Below, piece by piece: positions 1-10,385 of a DNA stretch of 64,000 bases; the first letter of the stretch is position 1; every line of letters begins with the position of its first letter. The position numbers were made by a program, and so were the translations under genes. Origin of the DNA: Trema orientale. Taxonomy: Eukaryota; Streptophyta; Magnoliopsida; Rosales; Cannabaceae. Location: contig JXTC01000162.1 of the NCBI GenBank assembly GCA_002914845.1, positions 1 to 64,000 on the forward strand, in the 5' to 3' direction. The notes beneath the pieces were generated by a model. It was not told the DNA's origin, ran no database searches, and was given only the letters and a program-made list of their open reading frames with translations.

Positions 1-45
1 AACAAATTGTGCCGAAATAATATAATGAACTGACATAAACTAACT

Positions 46-1444
46 CTAAATTATTGTAGGCGACGCCGGATACACGAAAGGGAAGACACGTAAGTTGTCC
101 CACCTGCCAGAATTATTTTCAATTTCAGCAACCATCACTTGCTTCTTCGTGTCCAAGTCGTACCGGTAAAGGTAGCTGTCGAAAAGCATAAAAATCTGAT
201 TGTGGTGGATGGGATGGAAAGCAGGCACAGACACAGACATCAGACTTACAGATGCTGCTGCTGCAGCAGCAGCAGCAGCGTCGATTAGAGTCTGGTGCAC
301 CAAAGTTATAGGGGAGGGCTCAGCATTAGCGTCAATATTATTATTGTCCATCAAGTCCCAAACTTTCAAAGAAAGATGTTGAGGATCATCCCATAAAAAC
401 TGTGAAAGCCGTAGCCGGCCCTGGGACAAGCCGAGTCGTAAGTGTGGGATATAATATAACACCAAATCAGAGTCATCGGGCAAAAAGTCATGAGGCAATC
501 GGAACGACTTCCATGCTTTGACATCACCGAAATCCTTGAAAGGATCGTAGGAAAGCAAGAGCTTGGCCCCTACATGTAGCCAGTAAAAGAGTCCGTTGAC
601 TGCAACAACCTCTACGTAGTAAATTGACGAATAAATTGCAGGATTGGTTATTACTTTGGTCCATTGCCAGGTTTCAGAACAGAAGAGAGTCCTACCAGAT
701 GCCCATTGGTTTCTATTAGGATAAAGCGGAAAAAACATTAGCATCACTCTAAACCTGTATTGCTACTACTTCCACTTCCACCCCCGACGACTTGTTGTTG
801 TTGTTGTTGTTGGTGGGTTCTACGGCCACTCCACACCCAGCTAATCCGCCACCCAGTGTAGGAGGGTCAGGGAGCATGGATAGTTGTCCAGTGAGGGGAT
901 TGCAGACGTAGTAAGACTTTGATATCTTAATCAGCAACAAGTCTTCGCACATACCTAACAAAGTCGTCGAAGAAGATGAAGAATCCCCTTTCATCGACAA
1001 ATTATTCTTGAACAAGCAGGGGAATGAATCACCAACACTAGCAGCAGCCACGGGAGGAGGAGGAGACGAGCTTTGCATCATCATCATCCCATTGTCATTG
1101 TCAACTACTCTGATACTAAATTCCTCATCCGCAATCCCACCAAAGAGAAGCCTCAGGGGTCGCTTTGGCTCTGGACGGTGGATGTGGTCCATGAAAGTGG
1201 CCGTGAAATCGGAGCGACAAGTTATGGAGCGCCACCTCTTGCAGACACTGCTGCATCGTACTGCGGATGCGAGATTAGGGAGGCGTATCATAATCTCGTG
1301 GAGGAGATCGTCGGGAATATATCTCGACGACGACGTGCATCTTTCCGTCGACCTCCTTCTTTCCGACTTAGCCTTCTTCCTCCTAACCCTAAGCGCCCGC
1401 TCAAGCATCATCGTATTCTCTCTCTCAATCTCAATTTCACTCAA
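46..1444 (-). CDS. F-box protein with F-box-associated C-terminal region; one frame shift in mid-gene
   Basis: The 5' part (1444-749, 231 residues) has a basic, Arg/Lys-rich N-terminus followed by a clear F-box at about residues 42-80 (IPDDLLHEIMIRLP, then SSVCKRWRSI). This fits the substrate-recognition subunit of an SCF ubiquitin ligase, which binds SKP1 through the F-box. The 3' part (747-46) reads as an F-box-associated/DUF295-like beta-repeat region (NGLFYWLHVGAKLLLSYDPF, YRYDLDTKKQ) and ends at a natural stop. The two parts lie in different frames: the first ends VVAIQV-stop and the second resumes as RFRVMLMFFPLYPN. Loss of one AG from a CAGAGG run would explain this, so it is either a 2-base deletion or a sequencing error. 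The first ATG (1444) is used; Met12/Met13 are alternatives. Nine Ala (about 250-280) and six Asn (about 792-812) come from trinucleotide repeats. No intron is needed. The protein substrate cannot be inferred. Confidence 0.78.
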
Positions 1445-1569
1445 ATCTCACAAATCCAAAAATCAAATTCCGAGCGCAAAATAAATGAAAAAAAAAAAAA
1501 AAAAAAAACCTCAAACTCACAAATAATGATTCGCCTTTTTAGGGGTACCGAGACTAGTCATCAGAGACG

Positions 1570-1590
1570 TATTTATAATTGTATTTATAA
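1570..1590 (-). promoter_or_regulatory. Tandem TATA boxes upstream of the F-box gene
   Basis: On the minus strand two TTATAAATAC-type boxes lie side by side, about 125-145 bp upstream of the first ATG. Transcription would start near 1540-1555 and give a leader of about 100 nt. That leader would contain a 21-base T run (A run on the plus strand, 1488-1508). Spacing supports this; no expression evidence is available. Confidence 0.45.
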
Positions 1591-1629
1591 TTGGCCGGTA
1601 ACGGTTTTCATAAATCCGTAATTAGTAAT

Positions 1630-1770
1630 TATTTTAAAATTAATAATTTTTAAAAATATTTTTAGAAAGCAATATTTTTCTAATAAAAAAATTGTACGAG
1701 AATTGGAAAAAAAATAATTTAATCTTCGTATTTTTGTGATTTTTTTTCTGTTTTTATAGATAAAAGTATT
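1630..1770. mobile_element. Fragment of a foldback MITE family (copy 1 of 3)
   Basis: It contains the arm sequence seen in the copies at 3.6-3.9 and 4.0-4.3 kb: a gcaatatttttctaataaaa-type segment, then a gtac/gag-aattggaaaaa segment, then gtatttttgtgatt. Only one arm is present. No target duplication was identified. Confidence 0.5.
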
Positions 1771-2008
1771 AGAAATTCAAGTATTTAATCTTATAGTCTA
1801 AAAATCGAGACACATCATAAGCATCTTGAACATTAAAGCCTAACGTTAGTTATACCAAATAAAAAAGAGAAACAAATATTTACAAACAAAATATGTTCAA
1901 AATATTACATACAGGAAAAAGATAAATGTGCATTAGGAGTGTAGGAACCATCACAAGTCTAAATAATAAATAAAAAAAAAAGTTAAAAAAACAAAGGGCG
2001 CGTCTACA

Positions 2009-2153
2009 GTAGGAGCGCCCCTACGTAGGGCCTGTCTATTCACCGTTGGATGAGAATCTGTATATAAATAGATTCTCCACAGATTCCCGTTATTCTCCAC
2101 AGATTCCCATCCAACGATAATTAAGGCATGATCCTACGTAGGAACACCTCTAG
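2009..2153. mobile_element. Small foldback MITE with CCTACGTAGG palindromes
   Basis: The ends are imperfect inverted repeats (left GTAGGAGCGCCCCTACGTAG; right arm reversed reads TAGAGGTGTTCCTACGTAGG, 14 of 20 matching). A second nested pair (CGTTGGATGAGAATCTGT at about 2044-2061 and its near-exact reverse complement at about 2099-2116) makes the whole 145 bp fold on itself. It has no coding capacity. The superfamily is not certain because no clear target duplication is visible. Confidence 0.6.
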
Positions 2154-3274
2154 CCATCTTAAAAACAAAACTCAAAGAAAAAACGAAATAAGATGGTGAA
2201 GCAGGTTGGGTAGTGGACAGGCCTACTCCTCAAACTTATTCATGCTTTTATTAGTATAGTAGATATATAGATTTAGAGACCTGGAGTGTCCTACTCCTAG
2301 ATCAACACAGATTCATTAAGTCGAGGGGGAGCTTAGCCTAGTAAATATGACAAAACAAAAACAAATAGTGAGGTTTTAGATAATTGTAAAAAAAATGTCT
2401 TAAAGTTTGGATATTCTGACAATTAAAATTCAGAAGTTTCAATTTTGTAAAATAATACTCTGAGATTAAAAAGTCTTAAAAATTAATACTTTGTGTTGAC
2501 TTTTGAAATAACTTTAACAGGTTAAAAATAATAATACCTTCAAAATAAAAAAAGAATAATAAGGACTAATTCAATTTTGATATAGGGTATTACTATCTTT
2601 TCAAAACTAAAATTGTTCAAAAAGTTAGTCCTGGATATCGATTTTCGTAAATTTTTAATCTTACGGTATTATTTTGTAGAGTCTAAACTTTAGACTTTAA
2701 CTTACAGAACATCTAAATCTGAAAGTAGTTTTTTGCACAGCATAGGGACGCTTTAATAATATCAGTGTAATGATACAAGTCTAAAAGCATATAACATACT
2801 ACATGCCAATTATCTAATACCCAATTATACAACATATGAACATATTTATTATTGGCTTATCATGCACATCAGAATTTTGGGCACCACACGTTTAATTCAT
2901 AACATATATTTTTCTAAACATCATGGAGCACCATCAAATGATTCCATTAAAACTCTTTTAATTCTATACGGATAACCTTAATTAAAACCTACTTTTGTGG
3001 GCTAGCAGTCTTCTCATATCAAATCATATCCCTTAGATGTGTGGTTGTTGGGTTACGGCAGGATTATGGGATCTTGTTGTAATATTTTACTTAATTAATC
3101 ACATAAATTTATTTGGCCTTAAATTTTACTATGTATATTTTACTTAATTAATCACATAAATTAAATTCATATAGATGATTATTGTTTAATGTATTCAGTA
3201 TTTGTTTAATATTGAACTCTATTAATAAGTACAATTAGTTTTCTTTTTCAAATATATGATAATAGAATAGTTAA

Positions 3275-3281
<7 letters not shown>
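2154..3281. other. Gene-free AT-rich intergenic DNA
   Basis: No reading frame with recognisable homology, RNA gene or clear element end is seen. A duplicated phrase (attttacttaattaatcac) occurs at about 3083 and 3136. Confidence 0.5.

Positions 3282-3322
<41 letters not shown>
3282..3322. repeat. (TA)n microsatellite
   Basis: About 20 uninterrupted TA units in AT-rich intergenic DNA. Confidence 0.95.
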
Positions 3323-3324
<2 letters not shown>

Positions 3325-3591
3325 ATGTGTTTAAGACTAGATATATATAATATAGTATATATGACCACTATTATTAATATGATGTGGGCTTAATTAACTG
3401 TGTTTATTACTGGGATCTAAATTATTTAGTTTAATAATTATTTATCTTAGCCCAATAAATAATAGAAGAATCCAAATTGAACTAGTTAATATATATTGTT
3501 TGTGTTTATAATTGGGCTCTAAATCTTTTAACCTATAATCATTGATCTTGATTAAATAAGAAATTAGAAAGGGGAAAATTAGACATTATAC

Positions 3592-3945
3592 GGTAATTTA
3601 CAAAAAAATTTGAAAAATACAGTGGTTTAAGTTTTTTAACGTGCGGTACAATTTTTATTAGATAAATATCATTTTTTAAAAACTATTTAGAAAAATACTA
3701 TTTTTTAAAATAGTAACTAGTTTTTGGTAATCAGTTGGTAACTAGTAACCAAAGATATTTATAACTGGTATATAATTGGTAACTAGTAACTAGTAACAAG
3801 TTTCCAGAAATCGGTAACAAGTAACTATTTTAAAAAATGAGATTTTTCTAAATTTTTTAAAAAAAGTGATATTTTTCTAATAAAAACCGTACAAAAATTT
3901 GAAAAAAGCCTGAGTTCCGTATTTTTGTAATTCTTTTAGTTTTGT
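3592..3945. mobile_element. Long-arm foldback MITE (copy 2 of 3)
   Basis: The left arm (ttacaaaaaaatttgaaaaa, then gtacaatttttattaga, then atcattttttaaaaa, then ctattttttaaaatagtaac) is matched by the reverse complement of the right arm ending near 3945. Each arm is about 125 bp. The centre is a run of degenerate GGTAACTAGTAAC repeats. This is a non-coding foldback transposon. Confidence 0.65.
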
Positions 3946-4029
3946 ATATGTAAAAATGATAAAAACCCATTAGAAAGCCTAATTGAAATTCCTAATAACT
4001 TTAGCCCAAACTATAAATTAAGTCTTATA

Positions 4030-4325
4030 TAGAGAAATGCTATTTTCTAAATAATATTCAGAAAAATACCATTTTTTAAAATAGTAACTAGTAATCAGTA
4101 ATTAATAACCAAAGATATTTATAGTTGGTATATAACTGATAACTGGTAATTATTATTCAAAAACAAGTAATTATTCACCATTTTAAATAGTATTTTTCTA
4201 ACAACTTTTTAAAAAGTGATATTTTTCTTAAAAAAAACGAGAATTGGAAAAAAGACTGACTACCGTGTTTTTGTAATTCTTTTTTATTTTTATATGTAAA
4301 AGTGTTAGAAACTCTTTAATAAATT
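4030..4325. mobile_element. Long-arm foldback MITE (copy 3 of 3)
   Basis: Same family and same layout as the element at 3592-3945: ccattttttaaaatagtaac on the left and aaagtgatatttttctt on the right. The central sequence aaccaaagatatttatagtt also matches that copy. It is shorter and more diverged. Confidence 0.6.
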
Positions 4326-5742
4326 ATCTTCTAGTAGTTCTTTACTAAATTACCTTCTATAATTCTATTTTAAACTAATAAATTGTAAATACCTCTTATT
4401 AAAAATGAAATAAAATATCTAGAAATGTTTAAAATCAAATTAAATAATATCTATTATACCATTCCAGCTTAAAAAAGAAAAAAAAAAGCTAATCTTATTA
4501 AAACTATCAACGTTAAATATTCTTCCTCACAAAATTTTCTGCCAAACTAGTGATTTTGAAAATACTATTATTATTTCCAAAATCATTGTTCTTAATTTCT
4601 TCTTCCTACTCTTACTTTATTAGTTATTTTAAATCTCGAAAACAAAATTAGTATGAGGAATCCAGGCCTTCGTTCAACACATGATATTCGTTTTTCTTAG
4701 TATTATTCTTTAATTTTTACATCTAAAGTTTTCTCTTTTAATACTATATTGTAAATATAACTAATAATTATTTACATTAATGTTCTCTTTGGCATTTTCA
4801 GTAATAAATAAGTTAAAATAAGAAAGTATGAAATATGAATCTCGTAAATAATAACAACAAAACTCAACAATGTTAGATTTAATTTAATAATCAAAGGCAT
4901 GGTATAAATTTTCAATTGAAAAAATAAAAGTTTGCCTAATGAATAGCAGATCAGAGGTAAAGAATAAAAAAATAATAATCAACAATGGAATGAGAATGAG
5001 AAAAAAATAATAGAAAAGGGATTGAAAATAAAAATTCTAACTCATAGGTCACAAATAGGTTACCAATTTTTTAAGTCATAAATAGTTTTCATACATATAT
5101 ATATATATATATATTAATTATATTTTTTAATTTCTAATATTATTATAATCATGATATTAAAATCCAATAACTCGAATTAGAGTACATATCTATAGAGTAA
5201 AAATAAAAATCTTCATTGAAACATCACCCTTATATATATATATATATGATTCGATGAGGTAACTTTAAAAACAAAAGGAGGGAGGAAAGAAAATAGTAAT
5301 AGCCAACTTTAGCTAAGTTGGCAACAAGTTATAATAGAACTATTTTTACTTTGTAATAGTGGAGTTGGCAATACCAATACATGTTATGAGTTTACATCTC
5401 ATTATCTATTAAAGCAAAAGAAATTAATTAATAACGTTAGAAAACAAAGCAAATTTGGTGAGTGCAAAGATGATGTGGTTTAATACATTAACTATTTGAA
5501 AGATATATTTATTATATCAATTAAATAGATATTAAATACAAAAATGATATAGTCTATACATTATGTATCCACATGTTATTATTAAATATTATATTACTTT
5601 TATAAGTAGATGAGTAAGATGACCATAGTAGAAATTAATTAATTTCATGATTACAAGATAATAAATAAAAAAATTAAGTAAGTGGTGTAATTAGTATTAA
5701 CTTAATAAATTATTTTAAGTATATTTTATGTTCATAATAAGC
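4326..5742. other. Gene-free AT-rich intergenic DNA with (AT)n tracts
   Basis: AT dinucleotide tracts lie near 5093-5114 and 5232-5248. No coding homology was recognised. It leads into the TATA box at 5743 and may be the upstream part of the LTR-like region described next. Confidence 0.45.
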
Positions 5743-5787
5743 CTATAAATAGGGTACTCTTTTGTAAACACTATCAAGCTTCCTCCT

Positions 5788-5833
<46 letters not shown>

Positions 5834-5894
5834 TAAGTTTATCTTTTGTAATTTCAAATATTCGCTCTAAGTTTTCTTCAAGATTCAAGAAAAG
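5743..5894 (+). promoter_or_regulatory. Core promoter with CT-repeat leader and splice donor, no gene behind it
   Basis: CTATAAATA at 5743-5751 is a strong plant TATA box. About 40 bp downstream a (TC)n tract (5792-5828) begins, and the leader ends at AAAAG/GTAAAT (5894), a good 5' splice site. No matching coding exon follows for more than 2 kb. The same order (leader, AAG/GTAAAT donor, long AT-rich tail) is found in the gypsy LTR at 30,950-33,070. This may therefore be the promoter of an old LTR rather than of a host gene. Confidence 0.4.
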
Positions 5895-8157
5895 GTAAAT
5901 TTTAGAACTCTTATACTTTCAAGATTGTATAATTTAATACTATTAGATTTAATTTCAATCTATATTAGGAGTTAGAAATTATATTAAAATACGAATTTTT
6001 ATGAAATATCGTCCCATATGTCTACTTAGTTTATAAAAATTTTTAGGTTCATATCTTATTGCTACGATTTTATATAAATCTTTAAATATATGCTGGTTAT
6101 TACCCAAAAAAAGGTGATAGATAAATTTTATCATGTTTTCTTCATGATTTCATAGGGTAAGTATTATTACTTTGAACTGAAATTTCTAAGACATGTTTAA
6201 ATATATGTTACGTTGGGTTTTAGAAAATTATGGTACGATGAATTAATTTTGAATTATAAAAGAATTTTCTTTACATATTATTTATAGAATCAATAAATCT
6301 GACAGTTTTATTTGTCTTAGATGATATTATTAAAATCTCACCCTATTAATTTTATTTAGTCTTAGAGCTCTTATTGGATACTAATATATATATTATAAGA
6401 GGTTCAAAAATATTTTAATAATTTTTGAAAATATTTATAATTAATTGTGATTTTAGGAATAACATATGGTTTTGTAAGTTAAGTATTGTCATAAATTTTA
6501 AGGTATATATTTAAGAATTATATGTACTATATAACAGTATAATTTGGAATACCCATTTTTTTTTCTGTGCAATGATGTGTTAGAGATGTTTCATTAAAAT
6601 ATCAAGATTTTTAGATACACAAACAATTCTTGAAAATTCAAGAACTGACTAATAGTCGTAGTTTTAATAGTTTTTATAAGATTTAATTCCACATATTAGA
6701 AATTAGACGAAGTATATTAAATCTAGTTAAAAAATTCTAAATAATTTTTGTGGCGTTGTTTATATGTTATAATAATTTCTATAAAGTTTCAGAATAAATA
6801 GAATTTTATATCCGAATCTAAAATTCTTTAAGTATATATTGCTTGCTAAAATTTTATAGTTTTTGGTTATGTGTTATAAAACATGATTTTATAATTATAT
6901 CATGTGAATATTGTGAAGACACACAAATATATTTCTTATGAACAATAATAACATGTATTAATAAATGTAATGAACATTGCTGTATGAATAAAAATCAAAA
7001 GGGATGAAAAGATGTATGTGGTTACAACAAGATTAAGTGGGTGGTATTTCACAATAAATACAAAAAAATTTTCTAAGGACCTAAGATGAGTAAATCTCAC
7101 CCTTATGTGTTTATGTGAAAAGTTAGTGTAATTATATGATGCAATTATGATTAAACTAATATGTTGTTGTATGCTCAGTAATATTCATTGCATTAAGTAT
7201 GTAAGTATGTTATGAGCATGTGCATATATAATTGTACGAAAAACTATAACTTTTAGTAAAATGAATTTTTAAAGACACTATGTAATGTTTTCTTTAAGTG
7301 TTTACTAAGTTCTTAAAAGGAGTATTTATAACCGACTAAATGACCTACAATCACCATGTTAAGAACAAAAGTTAAACTGTAACACTAGCTAATATAGTAT
7401 GATAGCTGTATGAGATCCGAATAACTATAAGGTCATATATGCTTGTTATGACACTATGTTTATAGTCCATCACTTCTAATAGACTTGGTATTATACCATG
7501 TTGAGCTCAAATACAAAATTTTTATGAAATGACAATGTTTATGAACCCCAAAAAAAATTTTCAAAAAAAGGGATATATAGTTTTAGTTCTAAAAGTGCAC
7601 TATTCATATAATATAATATAATATTTATTGCATACATAAGATTTGTTTACTAGACGCATTTTCATTCTATTCATTTAAATTTTCTGTATAAGCATTAAAA
7701 CCTACCAGCAGTTAGCTAGTGGCGGCAGGATCCAAAATAGCACTTGAATGTTTTAAACGACATTATGTTTTATTTTCAATAAGTATTTATTTTTGGACCA
7801 AGATTGAGTGTTTTATTTTTATAGAGTGAATGAACTGAAATTTTATTTCGAGAGTTATTTCAATTATGAAGTAAAAATTAAAGTTTCAATAAGAACTATT
7901 TCCTTAGTTTAATTATGAACGGTAAGAAATAATTTTTTTTGATCGAATATTCTGTTTCAATTTTATAAGACGAAGCTGTAAATTGACATTTTCTCAACCC
8001 AGATTTACAGAGCATTACACTAGTTATGAAAAATATTTGTAAAGAAAATATCTAGTTAACTTTTTCCCACATAAAGTTCCATAAACAAAAAAAAGGAGGT
8101 TAATGTGAGCGCCCAACTTTCTTATAGGGGAGGGCCTATTTTTCATTGGAAAAAAGC
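5895..8157. other. Gene-free AT-rich DNA, possibly a decayed gypsy-type LTR
   Basis: No open frame or domain is visible over about 2.2 kb. Length, base composition and the upstream TATA-leader-donor unit would fit an old solo LTR in plus orientation. I could not find convincing ends or a target duplication. Confidence 0.3.
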
Positions 8158-8160
8158 TAA

Positions 8161-8558
8161 GGCTATATTTGATAGAGAGGACAGAACATAGAAGGGAATG
8201 AAAAAATAGAAAGAAAAGAAAATATATAAGATAGAAATGAAAGTGTTTTTCATTTATAGTTGTTTAGTATGTAAGGGGAAAAGAAAGTTGGTTCAATATA
8301 AAATGACTATTTTACCCATTTATAATTATTATTTAAAGTTAAGTGATCGACGATATTTTAGTAATTTGACTTACCATACATTACATAACTTTTTTCTTCA
8401 TATTTTCTCTCTATTTTTTGGGAATAAACTGTGTGAGCCCTACTATTTTTTTCTTTTTCTTTTTCTCTTCTCTCCTACCAAACAACCTAATTTTGCAATT
8501 TCTCTAACTTTTTCATCTTTTTTCTTCCTCTCTCTTTTCTATCCTACCAAACATAGCC
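8161..8558. mobile_element. Tourist-like (PIF/Harbinger-type) MITE
   Basis: The 398 bp element begins GGCTATATTTGATAG and ends CTACCAAACATAGCC, nearly exact inverted repeats. It is flanked by TAA on both sides (8158-8160 and 8559-8561). A 3 bp TWA-type target duplication with GGC-TTTG termini is the mark of PIF/Harbinger-derived Tourist elements. A purine-rich left arm pairs with a pyrimidine-rich right arm. The small open frame inside it is not a gene. Confidence 0.8.
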
Positions 8559-8852
8559 TAAGTATCACATAACTTAACATGTGTCTTACCTTATTTTAAA
8601 AAACCTAGTTTGCAATTCAAGAAAAAAAATAAAAACAAAAAAGAACTTCTCGCCACACTTGCCTTGATCCAAAGAGCGGAATAAGCTCTAATGTTGGATT
8701 ATACAGTTGTACATTCTCTAACTCAAAATTTTAGAAAGCTCATCTCATCTTTTTTTTGAGCAAATTCTCAAAAGGGTCATTTACGGGTTTTACTTCTGAA
8801 GTATTCTCCAAAATTGAGGTTGTAATAAAATCTCCCAAAAGATATTGCTTAT

Positions 8853-9297
8853 AAGATCGAGTTAAATACATATAAGCGGTTATCACCTTAAAACGAATAA
8901 ATTAGCTGTGTACCACATTTTTTTCTCATTAATTAAATCTACCACCGTACCACTTTTTAAAAATAAATTCTTGATAAATTCTTGACGGATTCTTGAACGA
9001 TTATTGATGAATTTTTGACAATCTTGATAGATTCTTAATAGATTATTGACCTTGGCGACGATCTTGGCAGGTTCTTAATGAATTTTTGATAGATTCTTGA
9101 TAATCTTAATGGATTCTTGACAGATTCTTGATATCAGTGGTAATCTTGACAGATTCTTGATGGATTCTTAATAGATTCTTAATGAATTCTTGACAAATTC
9201 TTGACCAATTCCCTCCCAAAAGTGGTAGAATCTAAAATCGTGGTAAATTTAGTTAAACATTTGAAAAAAATGATAACTGTCTACTTAACCCCCTTAA
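8853..9297. mobile_element. Foldback element with a degenerate TTGAT/TTGAC minisatellite core
   Basis: The flanks are imperfect inverted repeats: gttaaatac ... gcggttatcac ... taccac ... ccactttt on the left against gggggttaagtagacagtta and related blocks on the right. The core (about 8964-9213) is a tandem array of roughly 10-12 bp units of the type GATTCTTGACA and GATTCTTGATA. It lies immediately outside the left target duplication of the MULE. Confidence 0.5.
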
Positions 9298-9302
9298 AAC
9301 AA

Positions 9303-9311
9303 CCAAAATTG
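9303..9311. repeat. Target-site duplication of the MULE, left copy
   Basis: CCAAAATTG directly precedes the terminal inverted repeat. The same nine bases follow the right terminus at 16,377-16,385. Nine bases is the usual MULE target duplication. Confidence 0.92.
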
Positions 9312-9396
9312 GAGAAAAGGACATGGACAGGACTTGTTGGGCTCTATTTTCCTCTTTTAGAACTAGGTTAATATAATTACTTTTTTAGGACCAAAA
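9312..9396 (+). repeat. Left terminal inverted repeat of the MULE
   Basis: GAGAAAAGGACATGGACAGG, then ACTTGTTGGGCTC. It matches the reverse complement of the right end, with scattered differences beyond about 50 bp. Confidence 0.9.
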
Positions 9397-9449
9397 GATA
9401 GGAGTAAGGAGGGAGAAAACAAAATTGCGTTCCAAAATCGCCCTTGGCA

Positions 9450-9873
9450 AAAAGTAAAAATGGTAGGTGGAAGCATTTAATGTGATTTCTATCAGTTTTC
9501 AATCAGCCACCTCTTCTTTCTCTTTCTCTCACCTCTTCTTTTTCTTCTTCTTCTTCTTTTTCTTCTTCTTTTCTTCTTCTTCTCTTCGTCGTAGTTTTCT
9601 CTCTCCAAAGATCAGAGCTTGTCTTCCATTTCTAATGGAATACAAAAGTTCCAAACTTCTTCTCTACCCTATCAAGCTTGACGTCTTCTTCGTTTCATTT
9701 GATCTCTCTCTCTCTCTCTCTAAGTCTCTCTCTCTGTCTCTTTCTTATAGTTCACGAGTTTTCTCTGCAGCTATGTCTTTCTCTCTTTTTTAACACCCAT
9801 TATACTGTTTTATAAAAAATACACAAGTGAAAAGAAAGTTGGACCATATTCGAGAGTTTTTCGGATCTTGAAG
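9450..9873 (+). promoter_or_regulatory. Pyrimidine-rich untranslated leader exon of the MULE transposase
   Basis: The CT/TTC-rich stretch runs into TTGAAG/GTAAGT at 9873, a consensus 5' splice site. The matching acceptor TTTCACAG lies at 10,385, one base before the transposase ATG. The Ser/Phe-rich reading frame in this stretch is low-complexity leader, not a protein. Confidence 0.55.
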
Positions 9874-10044
9874 GTAAGTAATAAAGTCTTGTTCAAGAAT
9901 GATTTTTTATGATCGATAATGAGTGAGTAATGCTTGAAGGAGGACTATAATACTGATCTGGGCATTATTGACTCGAAAAATTCCAAGTTTTAGTATATTC
10001 ATCATCGTCTTAATGTCTTGTATATTTTATTGTACCCTCGTCGT

Positions 10045-10323
10045 AGGTCAAATTGATCATAACGTATAGTCAAGACCAACTTGACCTTAGGTCAAATCCT
10101 CTTGAGTGTTGGTCAATATTATATTGAATCGAATAGGTTGGTCAAACTGATGTTAACGTATATGGTTAAGATTAACTTGACATTAGGTTAAGAACCTCAT
10201 GACCTTAGTTAATATTATACTGACTTGAATAGGTCAATATAATATTGACCTAGTATCATTGTGATACTGACCTCTGAGGGTAAGTTAATCCTGACATGGG
10301 TTCAAAATATTTTGACCAGCACC
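10045..10323. repeat. W-box-like motif array 1 (5' leader intron)
   Basis: TTGAC, GGTCAA and variants recur every 10-25 bp in both orientations within the intron 9874-10,385. Confidence 0.8.
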
Positions 10324-10385
10324 TTATCATTATCATATGATTATAATTCTCACTGATTAATTTTTTGAATTTATTAATTTCACAG

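Noticed and set aside
200-382. Plus-strand frames opposite the F-box gene (also 1008-1484 and 1073-1621)
   Set aside because: Shadow frames of the minus-strand gene; no homology.
6100-6160. Possible recursive splice site TTTCATAG/GGTAAGT
   Set aside because: No flanking exons can be supported; a chance motif in AT-rich DNA is more likely.
8964-9213. CRISPR-like array
   Set aside because: The units are contiguous and degenerate without spacers, in plant DNA; a minisatellite.
9467-9793. Ser/Phe-rich frame of 108 residues
   Set aside because: It is the CT/TTC-rich leader of the MULE transposase; low complexity, no domain.
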